A program made the position numbers and the translations under genes. A stretch of 64,000 nucleotides of DNA from Thermosynechococcus sp. GTDB lineage: Bacteria; Cyanobacteriota; Cyanobacteriia; Thermosynechococcales; Thermosynechococcaceae. This document shows, one piece after another, positions 15,970 through 24,908 of the stretch (position 1 is its first letter; each line of letters opens with the position of its first letter). The notes beneath the pieces are model-generated. The model had not been told where the DNA came from. It made no database searches and was given only the letters and a program-made list of their open reading frames with translations. The DNA is taken from contig NZ_AP024678.1 of assembly GCF_025999095.1 (NCBI RefSeq), positions 124,001-188,000 on the forward strand. The letters run 5' to 3'.

Positions 15970-16881
15970 TCAGAAAATGGGGGGGCGATCGCGCCACGCC
16001 AAGGCTGAAATGGCCACCACCCCCCCCAAGAGGAGTGGCGCCAATCATTTGATGGGCAACGGTGAGTGACCGGAACCTGTAGCTTTAGTTGGAGGGTGCT
16101 CCACCCCAAGGCCACCTGCAGTGCCACCAGTGGCAGGAGCGAGAAACTCAATTGCCGCAGCGGGGGAGTTAAGGCGGGGCGGCGCCAGGCCACCATTACA
16201 ACTGCCAAAACCCCCAAGGTGGCTGGGACAACCCCCAACAGATGGTTACGGAGCACCCCACACAGGCGATCGCCATAGAGGCACTGATGAACGGCCCACT
16301 GCGAAGCCACCAAGCCCCCCAACACACTCTGGCCATAGACCCATAGCAGGGCGATCGGTCCTGCAAGTCCGCAACCAACGGGCGCTACCCCTACCCCTAA
16401 AGGGAGCCAAGCCAACGGTGATGGCTACCAAAAGGCAAAAGAAGAGTAGTCCTGTGCCCAAGTGAGCCGTGACAATTTCAAAGCGCAGCAACTCCGTGAC
16501 CGTCAGCCCCCCCAAAATCCCCTGCAAAATCACCAGGCACAGTGCCGCCGCCGCCGCGTAGGGAACCCAAGGAGGCAGGGCTTGCCGCCAAGCCACGCTC
16601 AGGCCAGCAAAGGCGATCGCCAGCAGCCCTAAGCTGGTGGCCAACAGGCGGTGAAACCACTCTAGGAAAATCGGCAAATCCATCTGCGGCACCAGCCTGC
16701 CAAAGCACAAGGGCCAGTCGGGACAGGCTAAACCGGCATCCATCACCCGTGTGGCACTGCCTATCGCCATCAAAAAGAGGGTAAAGATCGTCATCAGCAA
16801 CACGAGGCGAAAAATCCACTGGCGACGGACACTCGGAGCACTGCCTAGGGTCAAGGGTGAGACATCAAAGGGACCCAGCAC
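15970..16881 (-). pseudogene. ctaA: Heme A synthase (CtaA/COX15), broken by at least three frameshifts
   Basis: CtaA oxidises heme O to heme A. The locus is of normal length for the family (about 303 codons) and co-linear with it. Frame 1 has FLMAIGSATRVMDAGLACPDWPLCFG and EWFHRLLATSLG. Frame 2 has GPIALLWVYGQSVLGGLVAS..HQCLYGD and NHLLGVVPATLG. Frame 3 has LTVAHQMIGAT, and frame 4 has AISALAWRDRPPIF and a stop at 15970. The shifts lie at about 16355-16415, 16062-16075 and in an 8-C run at 16020-16027, where seven would restore the frame. All four conserved His regions are present in the pieces. Sequence error is as likely as true decay, because ctaB is intact. Confidence 0.8.
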
Positions 16882-17027
16882 GGATTTTTCCTCGACAGCA
16901 ACAACTTCTTCATGGTAAAGAAGCTAAGGGGGGGATCACGGCTGCCGTGAAAATCTATAGCTTTTCTTTAAGTTTTCGCCAGAGTATAAATTTTTCTTGC
17001 ATTTTGTTGCCTAATTTTATGAATGGC

Positions 17028-17598
17028 CTAAAAGGACAGCTCCCCAGGAGTGGGTTGTTGTTGCAAGAAGTGGAGAAAATCCAAGAGTTCTTCATCGCTC
17101 AATTGCTGGCGCGATCGCTTGCCATAGCGTTGCAGTAAACAGGCACGGCCTTGGGCTTCCGTCCATCCCAAGCGCTTCATTTCCACGGTGGTTTGGGCAA
17201 TTTCATCCGCCAGATCCAGCGGGTTGGCGCTTGGTGGGGGGCTTCTCACTGGCCGGTTTGACGGGGGGTTGGCTGCGGTGAGGATTGGCAGCAGAGGTAG
17301 GTTCTAGGAGCAGATCAGTATTGCTGGCCTCTGACCAAGGCGCTGCCTCTAGGGCTGCCGGGACCCGGGGAATCAGTTCCGCTGCCGTTTGCACAGGGAG
17401 ATGAATACCCAAGAGTTGCAGGGCCCGCTGGCGGGCATTATCTTCCGCCTGTTCAAGGGTTGGTGCCGCAGCCATCCCTGTAGCAAGAATGGTGTCCCCC
17501 ACTAGGAGAGTTGTTTTGACAATAAAGAGGCCGTCATGAATTTGCAATAAATCACTGACAATGCTGCCGGTGGGATAGCGGCGGTGAAATTCGCTCAT
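17028..17598 (-). CDS. Conserved cyanobacterial protein of unknown function, single frameshift
   Basis: Two overlapping frames appear to be one protein of about 190 aa. The first (from ATG 17598) reads MSEFHRRYPTGSIVSDLLQI..GLFIVKTTL..GDTILATGMAAAPTLEQAEDNARQRALQLLGI and then a low-complexity linker. The second continues ANPLDLADEIAQ..TVEMKRLGWTEAQGRACLLQRYGKRSRQQLSDEELLDFLHFL. The change falls at a 6-base homopolymer (17236-17241), and five bases would join them. The N-terminal part resembles a double-stranded-RNA-binding-like or KH-like small alpha/beta domain, but I do not assign a function. Confidence 0.6.
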
Positions 17599-17661
17599 GG
17601 GGGTGCCGCAACAAAACGACGCATCGAGTTAATCTTATCCTATCCTTGCCAAGGGGCTGGC

Positions 17662-18682
17662 CTAGAGGAGATTCAACACTGCCTTGTGAACGCCAGCCGA
17701 CTGCAGGTAGGCTTGATAGCTGGGCACGGGGGCGGAGAAGGTGTGTTGCCATTGGTGGATCAAGGCAGTGGGGTCAGGCGGGCAAGGCTGCCAGCTCAAC
17801 CCCAGCCATACCCGTATCGGCCATGAGGTAGCGGACCTTGGGGTCGTAGCTGAGGGCAAAACAGGGACAGCCCACACTGGCGGCCATAATTAGCGCATGG
17901 AGGCGCATGGCGATCGCCCCCGCCGTTGCCGCCAAAATTCCCTTCATCTCGCGGGGATCCTCACAGGAGATCAGTTGGGTCTGATCGGGCAGCAGTGCCC
18001 CATAGAGATCCTCAGCCAAGGGCAAATCCTGTTGGCGCTGAAAGGGCAACAGCAAAAGCGACACCCCCGCCTCTTCCTGCCACCGCCGCAAGGCCATTTT
18101 CAGACGCTGCCAGCGATCGCTGGTGAGGTGCCGATGGGGACGCAAACACACCGCAATGGGCGCCCTCTCCTTGGGGAGCAACCCAGGCCGCGCCGACATC
18201 AGCCATACGGGATCGGCTCCCTGTTGATGGGGAATACCCCACTGCCGCAGGAGGGCCGCCGACCCGGAATCTCGCACCGTAACGGCCACACAACGGCGGA
18301 GCAGTTCCCGCATCCACCAGCGATAGAGGGGCGATCGCAGCGGTCCAATCCCCTGTGCCCAAGCAATTGTGCGACAGCCAAACCGCTGCGCTAGGGTCAT
18401 CAAGCCAAGGTAATAGAGAGGACTGCGCCAACTTGTCACATCCTGAATTAGACTGCCGCCACCCCAAATAAAGGCGTGGCTCCGTTGCAGAGTACGCAGC
18501 ACTGTTTGCCACTGCCGGCGATCGCAGGTGGCAACACCATAGCGGTTTGCCGTGGCCCTAGGATTGCCGCTGAGGACGACCGGTGAAACGTGGGGGGGCA
18601 ACTGTTCGAGGAGCGTTGCCAACAGCGCCTCATCGCCGGTATTCCCATAGCCGTAGTAACCACAGAGAAAGACTTGACTCAT
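17662..18682 (-). CDS. csaB: Polysaccharide pyruvyl transferase CsaB, frameshift near the C-terminus
   Basis: Transfers pyruvate to a cell-wall polysaccharide. In bacteria with S-layers this ketal modification anchors SLH-domain proteins. Motifs seen: GYYGYGNTGDEALL at the start, IWGGGSLIQD, WAQGIGPL, VRDSGSAALL, CLRPHR and MRLHALIMAASVG near the end. The first frame stops at 17774 after ELAALPA. One base fewer in the GGG at 17780-17782 joins it to PPDPTALIHQWQ...HKAVLNLL, giving the family's usual length of about 340 aa. The start ATG overlaps the end of the upstream chelatase gene. Confidence 0.82.
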
Positions 18683-19374
18683 ACAACAGGCTCCACGCGC
18701 GGCGCTGCCTGAAGAATCCGGTGCAGAACGTTGATGAAGGAGGAGGTGGGTTGAATGGCCGGCACCAAGGAAACGGCGTGGTGGGGATACCTGAGCTGCA
18801 GCAGGGTGAGTTGGCTGTGCACCTGATCAAGGGTTTTGCCACCAAAAAGAAAGTAGCCATAAATTTTGCTACTGGTATACCCCTGCGCCAGCCGCGTCTC
18901 AATGGCATGGTCTAAACTTCCCGTTTGGGTCAGCAGGGCTGGATGCACACCACAGGTCTGACAGAGTTCCTCAAACCAAGGGAGGACTTCAGGCCGACGG
19001 CTGCCATGGCCAAGGAGAATATGGGCAACTTCATCGGCGATCGCCCGTTTTAACCAGGCTTGAAAGAGCGGCTGTGCCCCCAAGAAGGGGAGTAATTGAA
19101 TGGGAAGCACCGACTCGGCTGCTGCGATCGCTAGGGGTAGATCCACGACCACATGGTTGCCCGGCAATAGAAAGAGGGGTAGGATCACCATCCCCTCCGC
19201 CCCCTGTGATTGGGCCTGCTGACTGAACTGGCGAATCTGCGCAGGCAGGGGTGCCCCTTCCAGGGTTCCCCAACTGAGGATGCCAAGGGGGGCGAGTTGC
19301 TGGCACAGGCATGCCATCGCCTGCGGCGGCTCGGGGGCAGGACTGCCGTGGCTAATGAGAAAGTAAGCCATCAT
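18679..19374 (-). CDS. Sirohydrochlorin chelatase-like protein (CbiX/SirB family)
   Basis: Small class II chelatase-type protein: N-terminal YFLISHGSPAPEPP with the metal-binding His, a second half with HILLGHGSRRPE, and the GYFLFGGKTLDQV segment. SirB inserts iron into sirohydrochlorin to make siroheme for nitrite and sulfite reductases; CbiX inserts cobalt. At about 232 aa it is a double-domain form. ATG 19374 (MMAYFLISHGS) or the next codon is the likely start; a longer frame overlaps hisS. It overlaps hisS and csaB by a few bases, so the three are probably cotranscribed. Confidence 0.8.
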   Translation of the reverse strand: MMAYFLISHGSPAPEPPQAMACLCQQLAPLGILSWGTLEGAPLPAQIRQFSQQAQSQGAEGMVILPLFLLPGNHVVVDLPLAIAAAESVLPIQLLPFLGAQPLFQAWLKRAIADEVAHILLGHGSRRPEVLPWFEELCQTCGVHPALLTQTGSLDHAIETRLAQGYTSSKIYGYFLFGGKTLDQVHSQLTLLQLRYPHHAVSLVPAIQPTSSFINVLHRILQAAPRVEPVV

Positions 19375-20639
19375 GGGGGGGTCAGGAAGCGCGATCGCCA
19401 GTTTTCGCTCAAGAGTTCCTGTTGCGGTACCAAAACCTGCTCTCCAGAAGCTAACCACTTCACTTGGACGGTGCCATCCGTCGCTTCACTTTCACCAATC
19501 ACTAGACACACCGTGGCACCCACGCGATCGGCGCGTTTCACCTGCTTGCCAAAGGCACTACCGCTGAGATCCACTTCGACGGTATAGCCTTGATGCCGCA
19601 GTTGCTGTGCCAAGATCAGGCCTTGACGTTCAGCAGCTTCGCCACGGGTCACCATATAGAGGTAGGGCTGATTGCGCGGTGGGAGAGGGCGATCGCGCAA
19701 AAGTAAAATCAGCCGTTCCAGTCCCATGGCCCAACCAATTGCCGGGGTGGGCGGGCCACCCAGTTCCTCCACAAGGTGATCGTAGCGACCACCGCCACAG
19801 ACAGTTCCCTCATTCCCTAAACTGACATCCTGAAATTCAAAGGCAGTGTGGGTGTAGTAATCGAGACCACGCACAAGGGCAGGGTTAATCTGGTAGGCAA
19901 TGCCCAGAGCCTGCAGGAGGGATTGGACTTGCTCAAAATGGGCGCGCGATCGCGCACTCAGATAATCCAAAAGCCGCGGCGCTTCCTTGACAATGGCTTG
20001 GGTGCGGGGGTCTTTGCTATCGAGAATCCTGAGAGGATTGCGGTGGAGGCGTTCTTGGGAATCGGGGTCTAACTCCGCTTTGTAGGGGGTGAGGTAATCC
20101 ACCAAGGCTTGGCGATAGGCACTGCGATCCTCGCGATCGCCCACGGAGTTGAGCATCAGGGTTAACTCCTTTAGTCCCAGAGCCTGCAAAATATCCAAGG
20201 CCACCGCAATGACTTCGGCATCAGCACGGGGATCGGCACTCCCTAAAACCTCCACCCCCAACTGGTGAAACTGGCGGTAGCGACCGGATTGTGGCCGCTC
20301 ATAGCGAAACATTGGCCCTAGGTACCACAGCCGTTGCACGCCCCCTTGGCTGTGGAGGCCATGCTCAATATAGGCGCGAACGACCCCCGCCGTGCCCTCT
20401 GGCCGCAGCGTCAGCGATCGTTGGGCGCGATCGCTAAAGGTGTACATCTCCTTACTGACAATATCGGTGGCTTCACCAATGCCCCGCTCAAACAGATGGG
20501 TTTGCTCAAAAATCGGAGTGCAAATTTCACGGTAGGCGGCGCGATCTAAAATCTGACGGGCAATGGCTTCTAAATACTGCCAATAGACCCGCTCAGCGGG
20601 CAAAATATCGCGAGTTCCCCGTGGTGCTTGCAAACCCAT
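19371..20639 (-). CDS. hisS: Histidyl-tRNA synthetase
   Basis: Class II aminoacyl-tRNA synthetase of 422 aa. Motif 1 region APRGTRDILPAE, motif 2 YLGPMFRYERPQSGRYRQFHQLG, the His-binding LVRGLDYYTHTAFEF and GGGRYDHLVEELGG, motif 3 AIGWAMGLERL, and a C-terminal anticodon-binding domain (VTRGEAAERQGLILAQQLR). The start MGLQAPRGTRD is standard. It is the first gene of a run with the chelatase and csaB. Confidence 0.96.
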   Translation of the reverse strand: MGLQAPRGTRDILPAERVYWQYLEAIARQILDRAAYREICTPIFEQTHLFERGIGEATDIVSKEMYTFSDRAQRSLTLRPEGTAGVVRAYIEHGLHSQGGVQRLWYLGPMFRYERPQSGRYRQFHQLGVEVLGSADPRADAEVIAVALDILQALGLKELTLMLNSVGDREDRSAYRQALVDYLTPYKAELDPDSQERLHRNPLRILDSKDPRTQAIVKEAPRLLDYLSARSRAHFEQVQSLLQALGIAYQINPALVRGLDYYTHTAFEFQDVSLGNEGTVCGGGRYDHLVEELGGPPTPAIGWAMGLERLILLLRDRPLPPRNQPYLYMVTRGEAAERQGLILAQQLRHQGYTVEVDLSGSAFGKQVKRADRVGATVCLVIGESEATDGTVQVKWLASGEQVLVPQQELLSENWRSRFLTPP

Positions 20640-20702
20640 GTGTGGTCAATGTGCAAATGAAACAGACGTATTATACCTGCTTATACCTGCCTAGCTTCCT
20701 AG

Positions 20703-21056
20703 TCACTTCTCCAGCCGCTCTAAAATCTCGCGAATGTGCTTTAATTCCCCGAGAATTTCCTGGAGGAGATCGTCGGTGGGATTCGGAGGGATTGTTTTTA
20801 ATTCCACTTGGAGGGTGGTCATCCCCATCACATCACGGGCAAAGCGAGCCACTTCATTGGGGTGAAACAGCAGCGGTTGACGACGGCTCTGGCGATGCTC
20901 TGGATTGAGGCGCTGGGGATCAAAGGGGGGATTAATTGTTTCATGACTAGTGTTGACATAACGATAAATAGACGCACGGGAGCGGCGGAGAGTTTGCTGC
21001 ACCTGCTCAATGGTCATGAACTCATCCCCCCCTACAGGATAGAAAGAACGCAGCAT
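20703..21056 (-). CDS. Small HTH-type DNA-binding protein, conserved in cyanobacteria
   Basis: A 117-aa protein. The N-terminal part (FMTIEQVQQTLRRSRASIYRYVNT) fits a MerR/excisionase-like winged helix-turn-helix. A linker then leads to PLLFHPNEVARFARDVMG, and the C-terminus ends in a helix, LLQEILGELKHIREILERLE, that is probably a coiled coil for dimerisation. It stands alone between hisS and recN. A transcription-factor role is inferred; no target is visible. Confidence 0.6.
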   Translation of the reverse strand: MLRSFYPVGGDEFMTIEQVQQTLRRSRASIYRYVNTSHETINPPFDPQRLNPEHRQSRRQPLLFHPNEVARFARDVMGMTTLQVELKTIPPNPTDDLLQEILGELKHIREILERLEK

Positions 21057-21133
21057 TGAGGACAGTCAGACGGCAATGTTACGATCAATCTTACTTTACT
21101 GTAAGAAACTGTAAGAATATGGGCATTCCCGCG

Positions 21134-22852
21134 TTAAGTTTTCATGCTCATTTCCTCGGCGTTGGGCGGCAGGGAGCGTTGTTGCTGTGCCAACAGGCCA
21201 CGGGCAAATGAGAGTGCCATAGCTGCGCAATCGCCCCCCGCTAAATCCGCAAGGGCCTCGACACGTGCCTTATCGGTTAAGTATTGCACATGAATTGCCG
21301 TTGTGGAGGTGCTGGGGTCAATATGCTTGTGAACCCAATAGTGATGATCAGCCGCCGCCGCAATCAAGGATTGATGGGTAACACACAACACCTGATGGGT
21401 TTGCCCCAATCGGCTTAAACTCTCGGCGATCGCCCCCGCAACACGGCCGGAGACGCCAACATCAATTTCATCGAAAATGAGCGTTTTCGGCGTTTGCTGT
21501 GTCGCCAAGCAGGTCTCCAACGCCAGTAAAAACCGACTCATTTCACCGCCAGAGGCAATCTCCCCCAGGGGTTGCAGGGGTTGGCCGGGGTTGGCACTCC
21601 AAAGAAAGCTAATTTCATCACTACCGCTACTACTGGCTTCTGTGGTTGTCAACTGCACCCTAAAACGCGCTTGGGGAAGCCCAAGGGGACACAGGTGGGC
21701 AAGGAGGTCCTGTTCGAGACGTTCTGCTGCCCCTTGCCGCAATTGGTGAAGCTGCTCACTCGCTTGCTCAAGAACTTGCCGCCGTTGGGCAACTTCGACT
21801 TCTAAGAACGCTTGGCTAGTGGAAGCATCCCTGAGGGCGGCTAATTCTGCTTGGATGCGATCGCGATAGGCAATGACACTGGCTAAATCGGGGCCATACT
21901 TGCGACACAGGCGTTGTAATTGGTGAATGCGGTGACCTATGGCGTCCAGCATGGCTGGGTCCCCATCGAGGCGATCGGCATAGCTGCGCAGTTGGCGTGC
22001 CGCTTCTTCAGTGTGGGCGATCGCCCCTTCTAACAATTCCCCAATGGGTTGAAGCGCTGGATCCCAGTCGGCAATGGATTGCAGCGCCCCTTGGGCTTGG
22101 GCCAGCAAGGTCACCACACTGGGTTCCCCGTCGTAGAGGAGGTGATAGGTCCGTTGGCTTTGGCTTTGCAGTTCCTGGATGTGGCTGAGGCGTTGATAGT
22201 CCTGTTGCAACTGGGTGAGTTCCTCAGGGTCTGCCAGGGCGGCACCCAGCAGTTCTTGGAGTTGAAAGTGGAGTAAATCGAGTCGCTGCAGTTGCTGCTT
22301 CTCCTGGGCGAGAAAGTCTTGCAATTCCTGTTGCCGTTGTTGCCATGCCCGATAGGCTTCTGCCACCCGCTGCCGCTGGGTCATTAGGGCCTCGCCGCCA
22401 TAGCGATCAAGCCAATCCCGCTGTTGGGCAGCACTCGCCAGTTGCACCGCCTGTCCCTGAGCTGTGAGGTGCACAAGGTGGCGCCGCAGTTCCTGCAGTT
22501 GTTGCCGATTCACGAGCACACCATTGACTCGACTGCGACTGCGAAACGTCTCACCCTTGAGACTAAACTCGCGGCTACAAATCACCTCATCCCCTTCAGC
22601 ATCAATTTCTAGGGTGGTCAGCCAGTCTCTCACTGGGGGGGTCAGGGTGAAACTAGCTTCGATACAGCCCTGCGCCGTTCCCGCTCGCACCTGGCCTGCT
22701 GAGAGCTTTCCCCCTAGGAGGGCATCAATGGCATCGAGGAGGATTGACTTTCCTGCCCCTGTTTCCCCGGTGAGGACATTGAACCCCCGCTGAAAGGTCA
22801 CCTCTAGCTCCGCAACGAGAGCAAAGTTCTGAATCCGCAGCGTTTGTAGCAT
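21134..22852 (-). CDS. recN: DNA repair protein RecN
   Basis: SMC-like ATPase for double-strand-break repair, 572 aa. Walker A GETGAGKSILLDAI at about residues 30-43, long coiled-coil arms rich in Gln and Leu, signature IASGGEMSRFLLALE, and Walker B TLIFDEIDVGVSG followed by VLCVTHQ. The start LQTLRIQNFALVAELEV is standard. No SOS box could be identified by eye upstream. Confidence 0.95.
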   Translation of the reverse strand: MLQTLRIQNFALVAELEVTFQRGFNVLTGETGAGKSILLDAIDALLGGKLSAGQVRAGTAQGCIEASFTLTPPVRDWLTTLEIDAEGDEVICSREFSLKGETFRSRSRVNGVLVNRQQLQELRRHLVHLTAQGQAVQLASAAQQRDWLDRYGGEALMTQRQRVAEAYRAWQQRQQELQDFLAQEKQQLQRLDLLHFQLQELLGAALADPEELTQLQQDYQRLSHIQELQSQSQRTYHLLYDGEPSVVTLLAQAQGALQSIADWDPALQPIGELLEGAIAHTEEAARQLRSYADRLDGDPAMLDAIGHRIHQLQRLCRKYGPDLASVIAYRDRIQAELAALRDASTSQAFLEVEVAQRRQVLEQASEQLHQLRQGAAERLEQDLLAHLCPLGLPQARFRVQLTTTEASSSGSDEISFLWSANPGQPLQPLGEIASGGEMSRFLLALETCLATQQTPKTLIFDEIDVGVSGRVAGAIAESLSRLGQTHQVLCVTHQSLIAAAADHHYWVHKHIDPSTSTTAIHVQYLTDKARVEALADLAGGDCAAMALSFARGLLAQQQRSLPPNAEEMSMKT

Positions 22853-23002
22853 TGGGGCTCCACGAGAGCAACAGTTCTAGGGCAATCCTTGCGCAAAGGA
22901 CAGTAACCCACTTTTGGGATCGTGCGACTTGATTTTGTACCGCCGATTGGCCTACATAGTAGAAGGTAACATTTTGCAACAATGTGAGGAGCGACCGCGC
23001 CG

Positions 23003-23890
23003 ATGATCACGGAGGCAGCGATTCCGGCCACGGTTCCTAAGGAATTTTTAGGTCCCCCGGTGGGCTTTAATCCCACTCTAGTGATGTTTTTTGCCGCATT
23101 TGGGATCGCCATTCTATCCACTTGGGGCTACTTTCAAGGTCACTGGCCGGGCTGGGTCTCATTTGTGGCCAATATGTTAGCTTTGCACCTCATGGGTACA
23201 GTGATTCACGATGCCTCCCACAATGTTGCCCACAGCAATCGCATCATAAATGCCATTATGGGTCATGGCAGTGCCCTGATGTTGGGGTTCGTTTTCCCTG
23301 TCTTTACGCGGGTACACATGCAGCACCATGCCCATGTCAATGATCCCGAAAACGATCCCGACCATTACGTTTCCAAGGGGGGGCCGCTGTGGTTAATTGC
23401 CCCCCGCTTTTTCTACCACGAGATTTTCTTTTTTAAGCGGCGGCTTTGGCGCAAGTATGAACTGCTGGAGTGGTGCCTCAGTCGCCTGACGGTGGTGGGG
23501 ATTGTGACCTTTGCGGCGCTCAATGGCTATTTAGACTACATTTTGAACTATTGGTTTTTACCGGCTGGGGTTGTGGGTTTGATGCTGGGGCTGTTTTTTG
23601 ACTATTTTCCCCATCGTCCCCACACGGAGCGCGATCGCTGGCACAATGCGCGGGTCTATCCCAGTCGTCTCCTCAACATCCTCATTTTTGGCCAAAACTA
23701 TCACCTGATCCATCACCTCTGGCCGAATATCCCTTGGTACAAGGTGCAGCCCGCCTACTACGCCGTCAAGCCTCTCCTCGATGCTCACGGCTGCAAACAA
23801 ACCCTTGGTATATTGGAACCAGGGAATTTCCTGCCCTTTCTTTACGATGCCTTAGTGGGTTTGCATTTTCATCCTCCCCGTTCTTCCTGA
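23003..23890 (+). CDS. crtR: Beta-carotene hydroxylase CrtR
   Basis: Di-iron membrane hydroxylase that adds 3-OH groups to beta-carotene (zeaxanthin) and to monocyclic precursors. The histidine clusters of the fatty-acid-desaturase superfamily are present: HDASHN, HMQHHAHVND, and near the C-terminus the HLIHHLWPNIPWY cluster. It has four predicted membrane helices. A GAGGAG lies about 10 bases before ATG 23003. It is followed after 14 bases by an ABC ATPase gene on the same strand. Confidence 0.95.
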   Translation: MITEAAIPATVPKEFLGPPVGFNPTLVMFFAAFGIAILSTWGYFQGHWPGWVSFVANMLALHLMGTVIHDASHNVAHSNRIINAIMGHGSALMLGFVFPVFTRVHMQHHAHVNDPENDPDHYVSKGGPLWLIAPRFFYHEIFFFKRRLWRKYELLEWCLSRLTVVGIVTFAALNGYLDYILNYWFLPAGVVGLMLGLFFDYFPHRPHTERDRWHNARVYPSRLLNILIFGQNYHLIHHLWPNIPWYKVQPAYYAVKPLLDAHGCKQTLGILEPGNFLPFLYDALVGLHFHPPRSS

Positions 23891-23904
23891 GGTGACTCCC
23901 TGCT

Positions 23905-24864
23905 ATGGTGATTAGCGCTGCCGGCGATCGCTCCCCTGTGGTGGCGGTTGAGAACCTAAAAAAATCCTACCGCACGGGTTTTTGGCTGCAGACAGTGCTC
24001 ACACCCCTCAAGTCCGTCTCGCTGCAAGTCCAGCCAGGGGAAACCTTTGGCCTGCTGGGGCCCAATGGAGCGGGCAAGACCACCCTCTTAAAAATTCTCT
24101 TAGGGCTGGTGCGACCCAGTGCTGGCTCCGGTACCCTGCTGGGATACCCTTTGGGCGATCGCGCTGTGCGGCAGCGGATTGGCTACCTACCGGAAAATCC
24201 CTACTTCTACGACTATTTGACCGCTTGGGAGTTCCTAGAGTTTACGGCAGGCCTCTTTGGCCTCAGTGCCGCCACCCGCAGAGAACGTATTCCCCTGCTA
24301 TTGGAAATGGTCGGCCTCAATCTCAAGGATGCCCGCAAAAAGCAAATGCGCCGCTATTCAAAGGGGATGGTGCAGCGGGTGGGATTGGCGCAAGCTCTAA
24401 TTAACGATCCCGAAGTGGTCTTTTTGGACGAACCCATGTCGGGCCTCGACCCCCTTGGCCGCTACCAAATTCGCGAGATCATTCTTTCCCTAAAACAGCA
24501 GGGCAAAACAATTTTCTTCAATAGCCACGTGCTGGCGGATGTGGAAGCCATTTGCGATCGCGTGGGCATTTTGGCCCAGGGGGAACTGGTTTGCGCAGGG
24601 ACGGTTGATGAACTCCTCGGCAGCAGCCAAGCCTACCATGTGGTGGGCAAAGGGGGCCATGTGGACGGCCTTCAGGAATGGCTCTATTCCCTAGAAATTC
24701 AGGGCGATCGCTGGCAAGGCGTGATCAAAATTCCCCTACAACGCTTCCTCGCTCTCGTTGAAGAAATGGGCGGCAAAATCCTACAACTGCGCCTGGCTCA
24801 CCCCACCCTAGAAGAGTTTTTTGTGGAACAACTGCGGCAACGGGGGATTCAAGTGACCCATTAG
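23905..24864 (+). CDS. ABC transporter ATP-binding protein (ABC-2 type exporter)
   Basis: A 319-aa ATPase. Walker A GLLGPNGAGKTTLL, Q-loop YLPENPYFYDYLTAWEFLEF, signature YSKGMVQRVGLAQAL, Walker B EVVFLDEPMSGLDPLGR and H-loop NSHVLADVE. A C-terminal accessory domain (about residues 230-319) is typical of exporters of the NatA/CcmA-like type. No permease gene is adjacent; an ABC-2 permease gene lies at 47198 and could be a partner, but this is conjecture. It begins close behind crtR. Confidence 0.9.
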   Translation: MVISAAGDRSPVVAVENLKKSYRTGFWLQTVLTPLKSVSLQVQPGETFGLLGPNGAGKTTLLKILLGLVRPSAGSGTLLGYPLGDRAVRQRIGYLPENPYFYDYLTAWEFLEFTAGLFGLSAATRRERIPLLLEMVGLNLKDARKKQMRRYSKGMVQRVGLAQALINDPEVVFLDEPMSGLDPLGRYQIREIILSLKQQGKTIFFNSHVLADVEAICDRVGILAQGELVCAGTVDELLGSSQAYHVVGKGGHVDGLQEWLYSLEIQGDRWQGVIKIPLQRFLALVEEMGGKILQLRLAHPTLEEFFVEQLRQRGIQVTH

Positions 24865-24908
24865 GAATGCAACCCCTGTGAAATTCTCATCGCAAAAGGT
24901 CATCATCT

